64,000 nucleotides of DNA from Eustoma russellianum (Eukaryota; Streptophyta; Magnoliopsida; Gentianales; Gentianaceae), in NCBI GenBank assembly GCA_036186865.1, contig AP025047.1, forward strand, positions 26,429,253 through 26,493,252, written 5' to 3'. The notes under the pieces are model-generated. The model saw nothing but the letters and a program-made list of their open reading frames with translations, had not been told where the DNA came from and searched no databases. Shown piece by piece: positions 37,501-48,647 of this stretch (position 1 is the stretch's first letter; every line of letters starts with the position of its first letter). The position numbers were made by a program, and so were the translations under genes.

Positions 37501-38026
37501 GGAAACACATCAAGAAACTCTTTAACCACTGGAATTTGCTCAATAGATGGTACTTCCTGAGTAAAATCCATTGCATACACTAGGAATCCCTCGGCACCTT
37601 TCCTTAAGGCTTTGCAAGCTTGAGCAACCGACATATACACCTTCTTGGGAACTTTCTTTCGTTCCGCATCTCCTTGAAATGTTACCTCTTCCATCTTAGC
37701 ACTCTTGACTGTCACTTGCTTTAGTCGATAGTCAATATTTGCGTGATACTTGGCCAACCAGTCCATTCCTAATATGACGTCAAAGTCATACATCTAAATA
37801 GGAATAAACGTGGCGAAGAACGTTTGGCCTTCAAACTCTAACTCGCAATCCCGGTACTGCTGATACGAAACCATAATTTGATCCCCAGAAGCTTGGACAT
37901 GATACGGAGTTTCTAACAATTCAGGCAAAATACCAAGGTGCTTAGTGAATCTCTTTGCGACAAAGGAGTGGCTTGCGCCGCTATCGAAAAGTACATTGGC
38001 AGGCATCTTATTTACTAAAACCGCAC
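34592..38026 (-). pseudogene. pol: Element 3 pol: AP-RT-RNaseH-IN-chromodomain
   Basis: Starts after the gag-protease spacer with AVLVNKMPANVLFDSG (protease). It then runs through the protease-RT linker and RT (CIDYRELNK, GYHQL, FMDD instead of FIDD), RNase H (YSDASKNGLG|C, DLELAAVV, FTDQKS), and integrase (IHPGSTKMY zinc region, TMDF, SNRDSRF where CDRD is usual, TDGQSE). A chromodomain (about 34740-34600) keeps its VQWSNH. Stops include 37794 (Gln), 37320 (Trp), 36758 (Arg) and one in KEA.KND (Gln). One-base losses occur near 37303 and 34991. A 70-nt interruption splits RNase H; RT is uninterrupted. Confidence 0.9.
36437..36506 (-). other. Element 3 intron-like interruption in RNase H
   Basis: 70 nt, donor TTAG|GTACGTAA, acceptor CTTGTTTGTAG|GT, phase 1 in the glycine codon of DASKNGLG|CVLMQ. 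It has the same position and length as 4915-4984 in element 1. Element 2 has the uninterrupted codon at about 16068. Confidence 0.75.
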
Positions 38027-38109
38027 CTAAGGCCATATCAAGTTTTACTCAGAAAGTTAAGCACGTAAACACTTAATTCAATAAGGATTTAACTTAATTT
38101 AAATAGTAC
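38027..38109 (-). other. Element 3 intron-like spacer between gag and protease
   Basis: 83 nt, donor GCAG|GTACTATT and acceptor GGCCTTAG|GT, phase 1, with in-frame stops and a CTTAAC branch-like site upstream of the acceptor. Removal reads DVVAG|AVLVNKMPANVLFDSG, a normal continuous gag-protease sequence. Matches the spacers in elements 1 and 2. Confidence 0.7.
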
Positions 38110-39184
38110 CTGCTACTACATCGGTAGCCTCCTGCACATCAGTGTCCATCATAAGATGTACACGGGCATTTGCTCGTGGCTTTGCTCTTGGCTGCTAAGC
38201 CGCTTCTCCCGGAATATTTTTCTTCATCTCCGGACAATCCCTAATCATATGACCCACTTGACCGCATCGGAAGCATGCTCCAGCCATCTTTCTACACTCT
38301 CCGACGTGATTCTTGTTGTAGTGTGGGCACACTCCCATAGCCTGCTGAACTACTGGATTCTGGGGTGAGAGTCTCTGAAAATTTCCAACTGGGCCTCTTT
38401 TCGGAATCTTGACCCAACGTCCGGGTCTTCCACCAACTCTCACATCTTCTCTAGGCCTTTTGCCTCTGTCAGACGCTCCTGCACTAGCTGCTCTTGCCGC
38501 CACTTTGTGGAAGTCACTCTCAACCCGAAAACATGCATCCAATATGTCCTCGTAAGTTTTCATTCCTGCGTTCACTATTGCCGACTATATCCTCGAGTCA
38601 AATCCCCTTTCGAACTTTGTCATCCTAAGGATATTATTAGACATAATCGCAGGGGCAAACTTACCCAAGGCATGGAAACGATCTGCATACTCCAACACCG
38701 TCATCCTTTCTTGCTCCAATCTGTCAAACGCTCTTATCTTTTCCAATATCGCAGTCTCTGGTACGTAATACTTTAGGAAAACATCACAAAATTGTGCACA
38801 TGAGATTGGTGGGGTCATTCTCAACACCATTCCATTCCACCATTCACCAGCTTTGCCACATAGAAGGGGTGTGGCCACATCTACCTTTATCTCTTCAGGC
38901 ACTTGCACCAGCCTGAAAAACTTTTCTACCTCAGCCAACCAATGCTGGGTCTCCTCAGGATCAGTACATCCTCCAAACTCCGGAACTCTCATCTTCCTCA
39001 TCTCTCCATAGAAGAACTGGATATTATGCTGTGGTGGTGGAGGTGGCGGAGGCTGATGCTGCTGAGCAAACCCTTGTGCGATCACCGTTAGTGCATCAGT
39101 GAGCACCTGGGGTAAGACCACTTGTGGCGGCTAGTTCTCCTGTCCATTGCAAGAGTTTCTCGTGTTATCTCTTCTCGGAGGCAT
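38110..39184 (-). pseudogene. gag: Element 3 gag (three stops)
   Basis: The ATG at 39184 gives an MPPRRD start, followed by a PPPPPPPQHN linker, the FFYGEMRKMRVPEFGG block, capsid blocks (GEWWNG, ERMTVLEYADRF, FERGFDSRI) and a CCHC zinc knuckle (CFRCGQVGHMIRDC, about 38230). It ends RVHLMMDTD...VVAG at the spacer. In-frame TAG at 39131-39133, 38582-38584 (a Trp in related Gags) and 38195-38197 (probably Gln). The capsid differs from element 2 enough to mark a separate family within the same clade. Confidence 0.88.
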
Positions 39185-39450
39185 TTTTCTTTGAAAGGTT
39201 AACGTTTCGTTAGCATTCCGTAGATACATGATGTTACTGAAAGCTTGAATGCATAAGGACGGGTGGGGTATGTAATAAAACTATTAATTGAAATTATATG
39301 ATAAGCGCGCTCGCACACACTCAACCCAGATCAGACTTAAACTCTAGAGAAATCAATACTTATAACTAAGGATCAACCTTAAGGGAGAAGCATATCTTAA
39401 ATGTCTAAAAGACCATGTACCTAAGTTTCCGAGATAGATCTGAAGCCTAG

Positions 39451-39462
39451 TCTCTGATACCA
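39451..39462 (-). promoter_or_regulatory. Element 3 primer binding site
   Basis: The reverse complement is TGGTATCAGAGA, a tRNA-Met type site, two bases from the LTR end at 39465. Confidence 0.9.
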
Positions 39463-40189
39463 CCTGTAGCGCCCCGGCCTGATACTGGCATCGGAACAAG
39501 TGCACCCGCCGTAGTCTACTACGAGAACTACGAAGCGTCAAAGCAGATCAAGCGTGCATCATTCATGACGTAAGATAAATTAGCAGAAACGTCGTAAAAT
39601 TTAAATCTTCAACATCATTAATGTAACCAGAAAAATACAACGGAAATAAAAGGTGTTCAATCAACTGTATAACATATCCTCCGGTACAGCATAATAAACA
39701 TCAAGTTTTCCAACTTAGAGAAAGTAATCAAACATCTATCTACTTCCAGGTCCATCATCCCATTGTGCCCACTCGCCATCTCCTCGACGAATATCAGTTC
39801 ATAATCTGGCTCACTTGAAAAAGAAATAGAGTATCTGTTCTTAGCGAAAATATCGCCAGCAAGTCACCAGTGTATAAGTCATTGCCCAAAATAAGGTGCT
39901 CGGGTTGGCAAATAGCATCTTTATAAGAATTCCTCAAAACAGATAAATCACATAAATAATACGCGGATACGAGAACAAACATGTACTAAAATAACATATC
40001 ACATAAACAAGACACAAGCTAGTCACATTTCTTGCATGTCAAATCTTATGCTTCATGTATCATGATGCATGTACTTCTTTAAAACCACACCTAACACCCA
40101 CGCATATGTCTTCTTTTGTAAACATGTCATGCGTGTCATTTCACAAAACGTTTCATAACTTTTCATATCATATTCTTCGCGTAGCAGAA

Positions 40190-40480
40190 CTTTATACCCT
40201 GTGGGTGATCAGTCCACAGCAAACAGAATTTATACCCCGTGCTGAAAGGTCCACGACCCTATAACATATAACTTTATACCCCGTGCTGATAGGTCCATGG
40301 CCCCATTACATATATCATATATCCGTGCTGATAGGTCCACGGCCCTATTACATATATCGTATATCCGTGCTGATAGGTCCACGACCCCATAAAATACTTT
40401 ATAACCTGCTGTTGATTCACAGGTCATGCTTTTATGCCCTGCTTTCGTAGGCGTGACTTTTATACCCTGCGATCAACCAG
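40190..40480 (-). repeat. TATA-containing tandem array in family X LTR
   Basis: Six or so units of about 46 bp, each with GGGTATAAAG (minus strand) followed by a GTGGACCTATCAGCACGG segment. The same array, in the same position and orientation relative to the LTR, is at 50160-50370. Confidence 0.85.
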
Positions 40481-40829
40481 CAGCCAGTGTTTGCTTTTCG
40501 AAAACTGTAATCTTTTCTTGTAAACACATGTTCTTTCGCAAAGCAATTCTCAAGTCAAACGCAAAGTGCTCATGTCATGATGCAGGATGCTCATGCAACT
40601 TCGTGTCAAGCATGTAACACACACACACACACACATCTTACATATCAAGTATACGATCTTGCACCTCAAACCCTCCATGTTCGTATCTTTCTAAGTTTGT
40701 TTGTCTCACCATTTCACTTGGGATTCAATCTTATTCTTACTCAATCAAACTTAACATCAATTACACCTCAAATATCCTTGCATTTTATGTTCAAGGGAAG
40801 TGTATAGGGTTACTACACATACATACGGC

Positions 40830-41060
40830 GCCTATTGGGTCAAAAAGACTTCAAGTATACTTGGAACGCCACGAGGCACCTAAAGGGGACATGAGGCACC
40901 TATAGTAGGCGTTCAAAGTGTTCGGGAGTGTGCCGTATACATCGAACGTCTACATGAAGCGCCTAATGTAGGTGTTCGAAGTGTACAGAGATGCACTGGG
41001 GCACATTGAACGCCTACACTAGGCGCCTAATGTGACTTGAAGCACCTAATATAGGTGCAT
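40830..41060. repeat. GGCGCCTA-type minisatellite in family X LTR
   Basis: Degenerate units built on (G)GCGCCTA / TAGGCGTTC, several forming local palindromes. The related LTR at 49604-51082 has a different minisatellite (ATCGATCGATCG) at the matching place. Confidence 0.75.
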
Positions 41061-41475
41061 GAAGTGTTCTAACGGTTCAGAACTGCAGTTTTTCTGCAGT
41101 AACTTCTTCCCATCACCTTCCTCCTTCAACCCTTTCATGTTTACACTTTAAGATCCACCTTAGCACCTAGATTCATCATACTTAACACGCAACTAACATG
41201 AGTTGATTCTTAAACACATAAAATAGTGTCCATCCTAAGCCTCTATCACCCACAACCTCCAATATATCTCTTCAAACTTTCCAACACAACAAGTCTACAA
41301 CAATGACATCTTCAATGCTTCAACCTTCTGCAAATGCGCTCAAAACACTTAAGATGTACGTAATGAACTCAAGAACTTATACCAAACAATGAACACATTA
41401 CGAATAACACCTTTATGGGCATATTTATCAACAAAGATCACAATGTAACTATTTTCAGAAATTGGCCCAAAGAAC

Positions 41476-43291
41476 TGTAGAGAAAAAGGGGGTTTGAGTG
41501 ATTTCAAAATGTATGATTTAAATGAGCTTAAAAACGTGCATAAGATAAATGTGCATGATATATTGCATATTATTTGCCCTATATAGTTTATATATTATGT
41601 TGCCGTACTAACAAGCCATGAAGCTTTAAATCTTACATCAAATGGTAAACATTTGTTGTGTTTATACTGTTTTCAGGTGCCACCATTAATGAACTAAACT
41701 AGTTCATTAAGTGAAGTACTTAGTTAATTAAACTAAGTAGTTCATTAAAGGAAGCTACATTTGAATAAGGCACAAAGGCAACAAGACCAATAAAGGAAAG
41801 TCTTCTCCTCCTCTCCTCACTAAATATACACGGCATATACATATATAAATATATATTTTCAAATTTTTTTGAAAAAGGCACATATACATGTATTCCAACG
41901 TACTACCGACACGTTATATATTTTACGTACGTACGTTAACGTCACACCACCATACTTAACTCATATTTATAAGTATATTCAGGTCTTATATAATATGATA
42001 TAAGTCATGGTGATGAAAAATTAAATACGACACGTTAAAAGGTTCTAAACCAAAAAATTGTCGTATTGGGCGAATACCGAAACTTCGCCAACGTGTCACA
42101 TACTTGCCATAAATAGATAGCCAGCACCTATACATCAAAAATAACTATTATTTTCGTGCATATGATGATATTTTCAGCCATAAAATCATTCCATGTTGGC
42201 ACACACAAATCACCCCACAATAAGGCCAAATTGTGGAGATTCCAATTTTAATTTTGTCACATGTTAATGGCGCCACTTTAGACCAGCTAAGTTCTGAGAA
42301 TTAAAGTTTATATTACATATATTATGTGTATTATAATGTATATAACATGTGCAAAAAGTTGGAATTTAATTAGAGAAAAATCGGGTAATCGATAAACATC
42401 GAAAATTCGGTTTTCTACGTACACAACACATGGAACATTTTTGGCACATCATACGACACATATCTAGACACTTTTTACATATGTCATACATCTTAAAGTG
42501 TTCTAGAAAATTAAATTAAGGGCTGATTGGAATATAACATGTGTGTATTATTAAATGTGCACTATTTTACAAAGTTTGCAAAAATAAAATTCAGCACATG
42601 CATATACATGTTGGACACACCTATACAGATGAGGTGGAGCACATCTGGAGCCTTGTTGGCATATTGATTGGTCAAGAATCAATCATACAATGTTGGTGAC
42701 TTAAAGAAAGAAGCTACAAAAGGTAATATTTCAAATTTTGTCACAATTGTAACACAAGCTGAAAATTCAGCATGTGCACTGAAGGGCTGGATGTTTTTAA
42801 CATGTTAATGAGCAATATTTTACTTCTTGATTAAGGTGGATTAATTGGAAGACAATTTGGAAGTGTTTTAAATATTTTATGGAATAAAGAAAGTGATATT
42901 CTTGAATATCACACATGCTGAAAATTTCAGCATGTGTGTGATGTACCTTTTCTGAATTTTAGGCCATATTATTGTCTAATTTTTATTCCATAAAAGATGA
43001 GAATATTGCATACTAAATGATGATTGAATTGTTGGATTAAATCAATGCAAAATAGGCAATATTTTGAATAAGAGGTGGATGTTACACATGCTGAAATTTC
43101 AGCATGTGCAAGACATGTCATGGGCGATTTTTTTCATGTTATTTTTGGAGGAAATTATCTTGCTTAATTTATGTGATGATCTTGGAAGTTATGGTAATTG
43201 TTTTATGATGTTGGCACATGTTTTTAGTAGAATTCTCAGATTTCCTAGTCATCAAGTGATGACAACATTCAACCTATCAATGAGTGCCAAC
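41476..43291. repeat. Repeat Z, copy 2
   Basis: About 1.8 kb of non-coding sequence whose first 400 bp match copy 1. It contains hairpins at 41686-41710 and three spaced palindromes built on ACACATGCTGAAA/TTTCAGCATGTGT. It ends in family Y LTR sequence. Type unknown; possibly a long LTR. Confidence 0.65.
42754..43108. repeat. Three spaced palindromes in repeat Z
   Basis: Imperfect at 42754-42777; near-perfect at 42910-42938 (14-bp arms, 1-nt centre); perfect 24-bp palindrome at 43085-43108. Spacing is 155-175 bp, suggesting a diverged tandem repeat of about 170 bp. Confidence 0.8.
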
Positions 43292-43877
43292 ATTCTTCTC
43301 AGTCTAGGTACCTGCAGAATCTGCAGTGACCTATATTCATTAAGGCCAAACCACAAGCTCTTTTACAGATTTTCCACCTCACAAATTTACAACACATATC
43401 AAGCTACCATCACACATAATGTAGCTCAATTGCACACTCCTAAGGTTCATTTTAAGGCCAAACAAATCACTACTCCAAAACTGTCCAGTTTCAGAAAATC
43501 TTACATTTCATCACTTTGTTTCTAGTTAGTCTTACGAATGTACTGCAGAATTTCGGTAAGGGTTGCACCTAGGTTAGCCCTCTTCTCCTTCTCCTTTTCT
43601 TCTTTCTCTTCTCCTTTCTTTCTTAGACGGTTTTCTTCCTCTCCCTTTTTGTCTCCTAACTTGCGGTTGATTAAGGGAAGTTATACAAATATTGTGTAAC
43701 TTCCCCCACATATAGTTGGGGCAAAATTTAGCCAAATTCCCTCAATTTCCACTTTTGTCTATTTCCCCCCTCATATTTTGCTTTAACTACACTTCATACC
43801 CTATACATTTAATGAACTCACATTTTAAATTGTTTTCTAATTATTAAAACCGGACTAAAAAAATACGGGGTATGACA
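43292..43877 (-). repeat. Family Y LTR fragment (first 586 bp)
   Basis: Near-identical to 33962-34547, ending in the same TGTCATACCCCG terminus (minus strand), directly against LINE E. The flanking five bases (TCTAG) do not match those of the LTR at 32228 (ATATA), so it is not shown to be the partner end of one insertion. Confidence 0.9.
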
Positions 43878-46800
43878 TCTAGGCACTGCGAATCTCCTTA
43901 CTAATTTGGAGTTTCATATTCCATCGAAATTATTGCGTCAGAATCATCGTGATATTCCACCGACTTCACTCCATGTTACATTGTTGCGTGCTGCTCATCT
44001 CTCTAACTCATTTGATCTTTTATCACGATGAAGATCTTAATATTGAATGTTAGAGGTATACATATCTCAGTGGATCATATCATAATGTTAATTCATCGTT
44101 ATCATTTACATATTTTGGTTATTATAGAACCTGAGGATTGTCTTTCTTCATTGTTGTCTTATCGTCTTACAATCGGATTTTCTCAATCTATCTCCGCATG
44201 TGATGACCACATTTGGTTTTTTTGGAGGGATTCATTGTTCTCGTTGGAGGAGGAATGACGGAGTGACCAAATTTACTCTCTTATGCTCAAATGGTTGGCT
44301 TTGGGTGACATTTTTGGTTGACAGTTGTTTATGGATTACACTCTGTTGTGGCTTGTTGACCGCTGTGGGCATATTTACATTCATTTCATAGCACATTGGA
44401 GATCCTTTGGCTTCTTGGGGGGGGGGGATTTCAACACCTTTTTGTCATTAGATGAGCATAAGGGATGCTCTACCCTATCAGTACGGTCATTGTAGGATTT
44501 TAATGATTGAGTTTCCACCTGTTCTCTTCAGTCTATTTCACATCAAGGCTCCCCATATACATGGTGCCACAGACGTGGCTTGGGATGGGTATGGCGCTGT
44601 CTGGACCGCTATCTTTGCTCTCCTTTTTTTAGATTTATTTACTGTGGTACATTACCATCATCTCAATCAAGCAACATCTGATCATTCGCCCATTTACTTG
44701 ACTTGTTATTCAGAGGCTTCATCTAAGCCTACCTCCTTAAGGTATCTTGATGTGTGGGCTACTCATCCTGATTTTGAGAGTCTGCTGCGGCATTAGTGGC
44801 AATTGTTTCCAACATTTGGGGGCATGTGGGGATTTAATGATAAGCTGCAACGGCTTAAGCATCAACTGCGCAAATGGAATAACGATGTGTTTGGAAACAT
44901 CTTTGATGTGGTTGCAGTGGCCAAAGTAGAGGTGGAAAGGCGGGAACGAGAGTATGATTCATCTCCTTTGCAGAATACGCGTGCCATATACCATCATAGT
45001 ATGGCCATATTACGTCTTGCTCAATCGCGAGTTTTTCTCTTTTGGAAGCAAAAAAGCCAATGTAAAATGGCTAAAAAAAGGAGATGCCAACACTTCTTTT
45101 CATCATCAAACAATAAAGGACCGACACCTCCGCCAAAGTATTTGCCGGATTATTCGTGAGGATGGGGTAGAGTGTCATATGTTGCGTGATATAGAGGCTG
45201 AGGCGGTCTGATATTTCAAGGCTTTATTTTTTCCTGCTCCTACCACAGGATGTGAGTCCATTGTTCAGTACATACCTCACTTTCTAATGCGGGAGGATAA
45301 TGAACATCTTCGGCTATGCCGTCCTTACAAGAAGTAAAGCAGGAAAGTGTCGGACCTCAGTCCCACCAGTGCAGCAGATCCTGAAGGCTTTCCAGGTTTG
45401 CTCTATTGTCATTTCTAGCGAGTTATACATCTTGATGTTCTTAAAGCAGTTCAAGAGTTTTTGCTTGGCATATGTGTGCCACGCTAGGTGGCCTCGGCTA
45501 CTATCATATTGATTAATAAGGTGCAAAACCCGCAGATATTTGCTGATTTCCAACTTATATGTTTAACTAATTTTTTATCTAAGGTGATCACACGATTGAT
45601 TTCTACACGAATATCCACTTTACTTCCCCGGCTCATTTCAACCGAACAAGCAGGATTCAAGAAAGGTAGAGGCATTAAGAAGCATATACTCTTAGCTCAA
45701 GAAATGGTTCATGTTATGGACCATTCGATGCGAGGCGACCACGTTCTGGTGAAATCAGATATGGCCAAAACTTTCAAGTGGGTGTGTTGGTCTTACCTTG
45801 ATCGGCTTCTAAAAAAATGGGTTTGGATTCGAGGTTTGTGCGTCGTATACTGAATAATATGCAAGCCACTCGCTGTTCCATTCTCGTCAATTGTAAACCT
45901 GTGGGCTACTTTCTAGTCGGCTGAGGGGTAAAGCAGGGTGATCCCCTGTCGCACTTGCTATTTATTCTGGCATCTGAAGGCTTTTCTCATGGGCTCCATG
46001 CTATGATGGATGCGAGTATCCTTTTCGGTTTCCAGGCGGGTAGAGTCCCTTGGGTTTGTCACTTAGAATTCGTGGACGATTTGGTAATTTTCTTGAATAG
46101 ATCAGATCAGAAATTGGAACGCTTACGCAAATTTTCTTTAACTTATCGACAAGCCTCTAGACAATTAGTCAACTATTATAAGTGCCAAGTCATGGTCAGC
46201 TCAGGTGTTTCTGGCGCAAGAGTATCTCAAGTCTTAGTTATGCGCTTAGCCTCCTCACCTACCAAATGCCTTGGATTCTTTTTATATAAGAGTATCAGCA
46301 GGGCAAGCTATTGTGCATCATTATTACATCATTTTGGTGCAAAACTTAATGCATGGTCTTCTAAATTATTGCCTTTGCCAGGCCGGATAGTCCTTATACG
46401 ACATGTCCTCATTTATATGCCCGTTCATATTGTTGCCAGTTAACGCCTTGCGAAGGGTATCATCGATGTCTTACATCGTAACATGTCCAAATTCTTGTGG
46501 AACAGTCGACGTCATTGGCAATCGTGGGGAGCTCTTTACCGCCCCATTGAAACTAAGGGATTAGGTGTTCGTCACCTTTCTTCTATTCAGCAGACATATG
46601 ATTGCCAACTTTGGTGGAAGTATCACCAATAACACTCTATATGATCAGAGTATTGCAGGCACAAATATGGATGCCAGGATGCGGTTTACTCTCATATTGA
46701 TGAATCTGTAGTTTGGAAACGCCTCTGTAGCATACATCATTACATGGCTACTAAGGTGGAATATACGCTGGACGGCTTGAACTAGATTGCCGATGCAAAA

Positions 46801-48362
46801 TGCCATTTTTCGCTCAAGTTGGCTTATCATGTATTATCCGAAGCTAACACTTCTTTTCCTTATTCGCAGTATGTGTGGTGGATTGATTCTCATCCGGGGG
46901 TGTGTATATTTTTCTGTAGATTATGACTGTCTATGGACATCTAATTTGTTGACGGTAGCTTTCATCCATAACAACCATGCACGGTCAGTTGCGTGCCAGT
47001 GTTTGTTCGATAGTTGTTTGGGTTATCTGGAAAGAGTATGCGTCTATTCGTTTTGGCACAGATGCTTTCTCATATAGACATTTGTTTGAGAGAGTTCGTT
47101 CGCACATTTATACTTGATGTTCATCTATCAATGGGAAGAAAATTTACACAAACTATGCCACACCTGGTTGCTCTTTTTTTCTCTCCTCCACTGTGACCAA
47201 GACGCATGCGAGTTGTGTGTCGGCAGCTTTCACCTTTACGAAAATTGAAATTGAATGTGGATGCAGCAGTCGGGAGATTTCTTCTAGCGAGAGGGGCGGT
47301 CCTATGAAATGCACACGGCGATCTCGTCTCGGCCATCTGCTTTGCATTACCGTTAGCAAGGCCCATCCGTGTAGAATTATTGGCCCTCACATTTGCTTTG
47401 ATATACTATGCTCGGGACTATGATCATCTCATCATCGAAACAGATTGTCATTCACTTCTCTCTTCTTTTGCTAACATGCATCGGTACACAGGCACACTCC
47501 CAAGGGATTTACAACATGCTGCTATGTTTTTTAGTCTAAATGATGCATCTCTTTAGTATTTCCTTGGAGAAGCCAATACTGCGGCCCATTCATTGTCTAG
47601 CCATAAATATCATTTGGTAGGTTTGCAACTATATACTTCCATACATAGCCTTCCTTGTGAAGTTCGTGGTGCGATTATTTTGGAAGTCTAAGTTCCTGCC
47701 TTGCGTGCCTGATACGAATGTCTCCTATTGGGTTGGCACGTTCGATTTGTGGTTGTCTGTGTCACTCAGTGATGCAGCCAACATTGTTACGTCCTTTTAC
47801 TTTCTTTGCTCCTGTTTTGCTCTTGATGTATCATAAGTTTTATTTTTTTCTTGGATTAACTATGTCTTTGTTTCCTGAGCTTGAGGCATGGAGTTGCTTT
47901 CTTCAACACAATTTGGATGGTGACTCATTTTGGCTGGTTAAAACTTGGGTTGCATGTGTTCATGCTGAATACGGGCAACATTGGTACGTAAATGGTTTCT
48001 TGTTTGATGCATATCAAATTCGTTTACAATATACAATAATCATCTCTTTGTATGGAACGCGAGCTAGAAGCCAGATTTCTACCATATGACATCAAGGACG
48101 GCACTTTGCATCACCTACACTTCCTCCTATATCTGCATCAAATAGTGTTACACTCTTCGCTATTAGGACATGTGTAGTTCTTTTATTTAGCGTTTATTGT
48201 ATAGCCTGCACTTACTTCTATTTTCCTTGTCTTCATGCATTCATTTTAAGTATTTCTATGGGAGAGTCTCTCCCAACACATGTAACCACGATATTCCTCT
48301 GCCACAAGTGATGGTCATTTATTAATAAAATAACTGGACGGTACCGCCCGTCTTTCAAAAAA
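43878..48362 (+). mobile_element. LINE E (L1 type), ORF1 truncated
   Basis: Begins with the last residues of ORF1 and runs through ORF2 to a complete 3' end: GGACGGTACCGCCCGTCTTTC followed by eight A (48355-48362). The family Y LTR fragment replaces its 5' part. The 3' region has a decayed stem-loop (47949-47979). Confidence 0.88.
44028..47690 (+). pseudogene. LINE E ORF2: endonuclease, RT, RNase H (broken)
   Basis: The ATG at 44028 opens MKILILNVRGI, the usual start of the plant L1 endonuclease. The GDFNTF motif (near 44430) is preceded by an expanded G run, and TSDHSPI is near 44680. RT follows from about 45240 (FADFQLICL, STEQAGFKKGRG, SDMAK, GVKQGDPLS). The catalytic YADD is FVDD (46069-46080), then RQLVNYYK and the zf-RVT region. 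RNase H (KLKLNVDAAVG, ELLALTFA, ETDC) lies at 47215-47640. Numerous stops and shifts occur. The EN and RT would nick target DNA and copy the RNA in an active relative. Confidence 0.85.
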
Positions 48363-48530
48363 AATATATCCAGCCAAATGGCAACTTTTGGAATATATAT
48401 ACATACTGTTATATGGATATAAAGGTGGAATAAATAAGGCAAATATAGAATAAAGAAGTGTGATATATAAAAAGAAAAGAATAAATATGTATATATATGT
48501 ATATACGGCCAAATGGCCATTTTTGCATAC

Positions 48531-48574
<44 letters not shown>
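48363..48574. repeat. TA-rich remnant between LINE E and LINE D
   Basis: Resembles 8030-8240 of the element 1 LTR (AGGTGGAAT..., CGGCCAAATGG) and ends in an (AT)n tract (48538-48574). It is probably a piece of the target LTR. No gene. Confidence 0.55.
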
Positions 48575-48576
<2 letters not shown>

Positions 48577-48647
48577 CGAAACAAAGATTGATATATAAAG
48601 AAATAGGAGAAACTCTCTCACCGCCTCTGCGATAACCATCACAAACC

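Larger units (their letters stand above)
39465..41475 (-). repeat. Element 3 5' side LTR (family X), start missing
   Basis: On the minus strand this LTR ends GGCCGGGGCGCTACA next to the primer site. It carries a tandem array with GGGTATAAAG motifs (40190-40480), an (AC)n run (40619-40636) and a GGCGCCTA-type minisatellite (40830-41060). It matches the truncated LTR at 49604-51082 in opposite orientation, but not the body of the LTR at the other end of the same element. The canonical TGT..A start is not visible; the sequence runs into repeat Z near 41476. Confidence 0.8.

Noticed and set aside
40619..40636. (AC)n run as a functional site
   Set aside because: Ordinary microsatellite; the counterpart LTR lacks it.
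43292..43877. Y LTR fragment as the true 5' LTR of element 3 with repeat Z inserted in it
   Set aside because: The remainder (39465-41475) does not match the body of the 32228-34547 LTR, and flanking 5-bp sequences differ (ATATA versus TCTAG).
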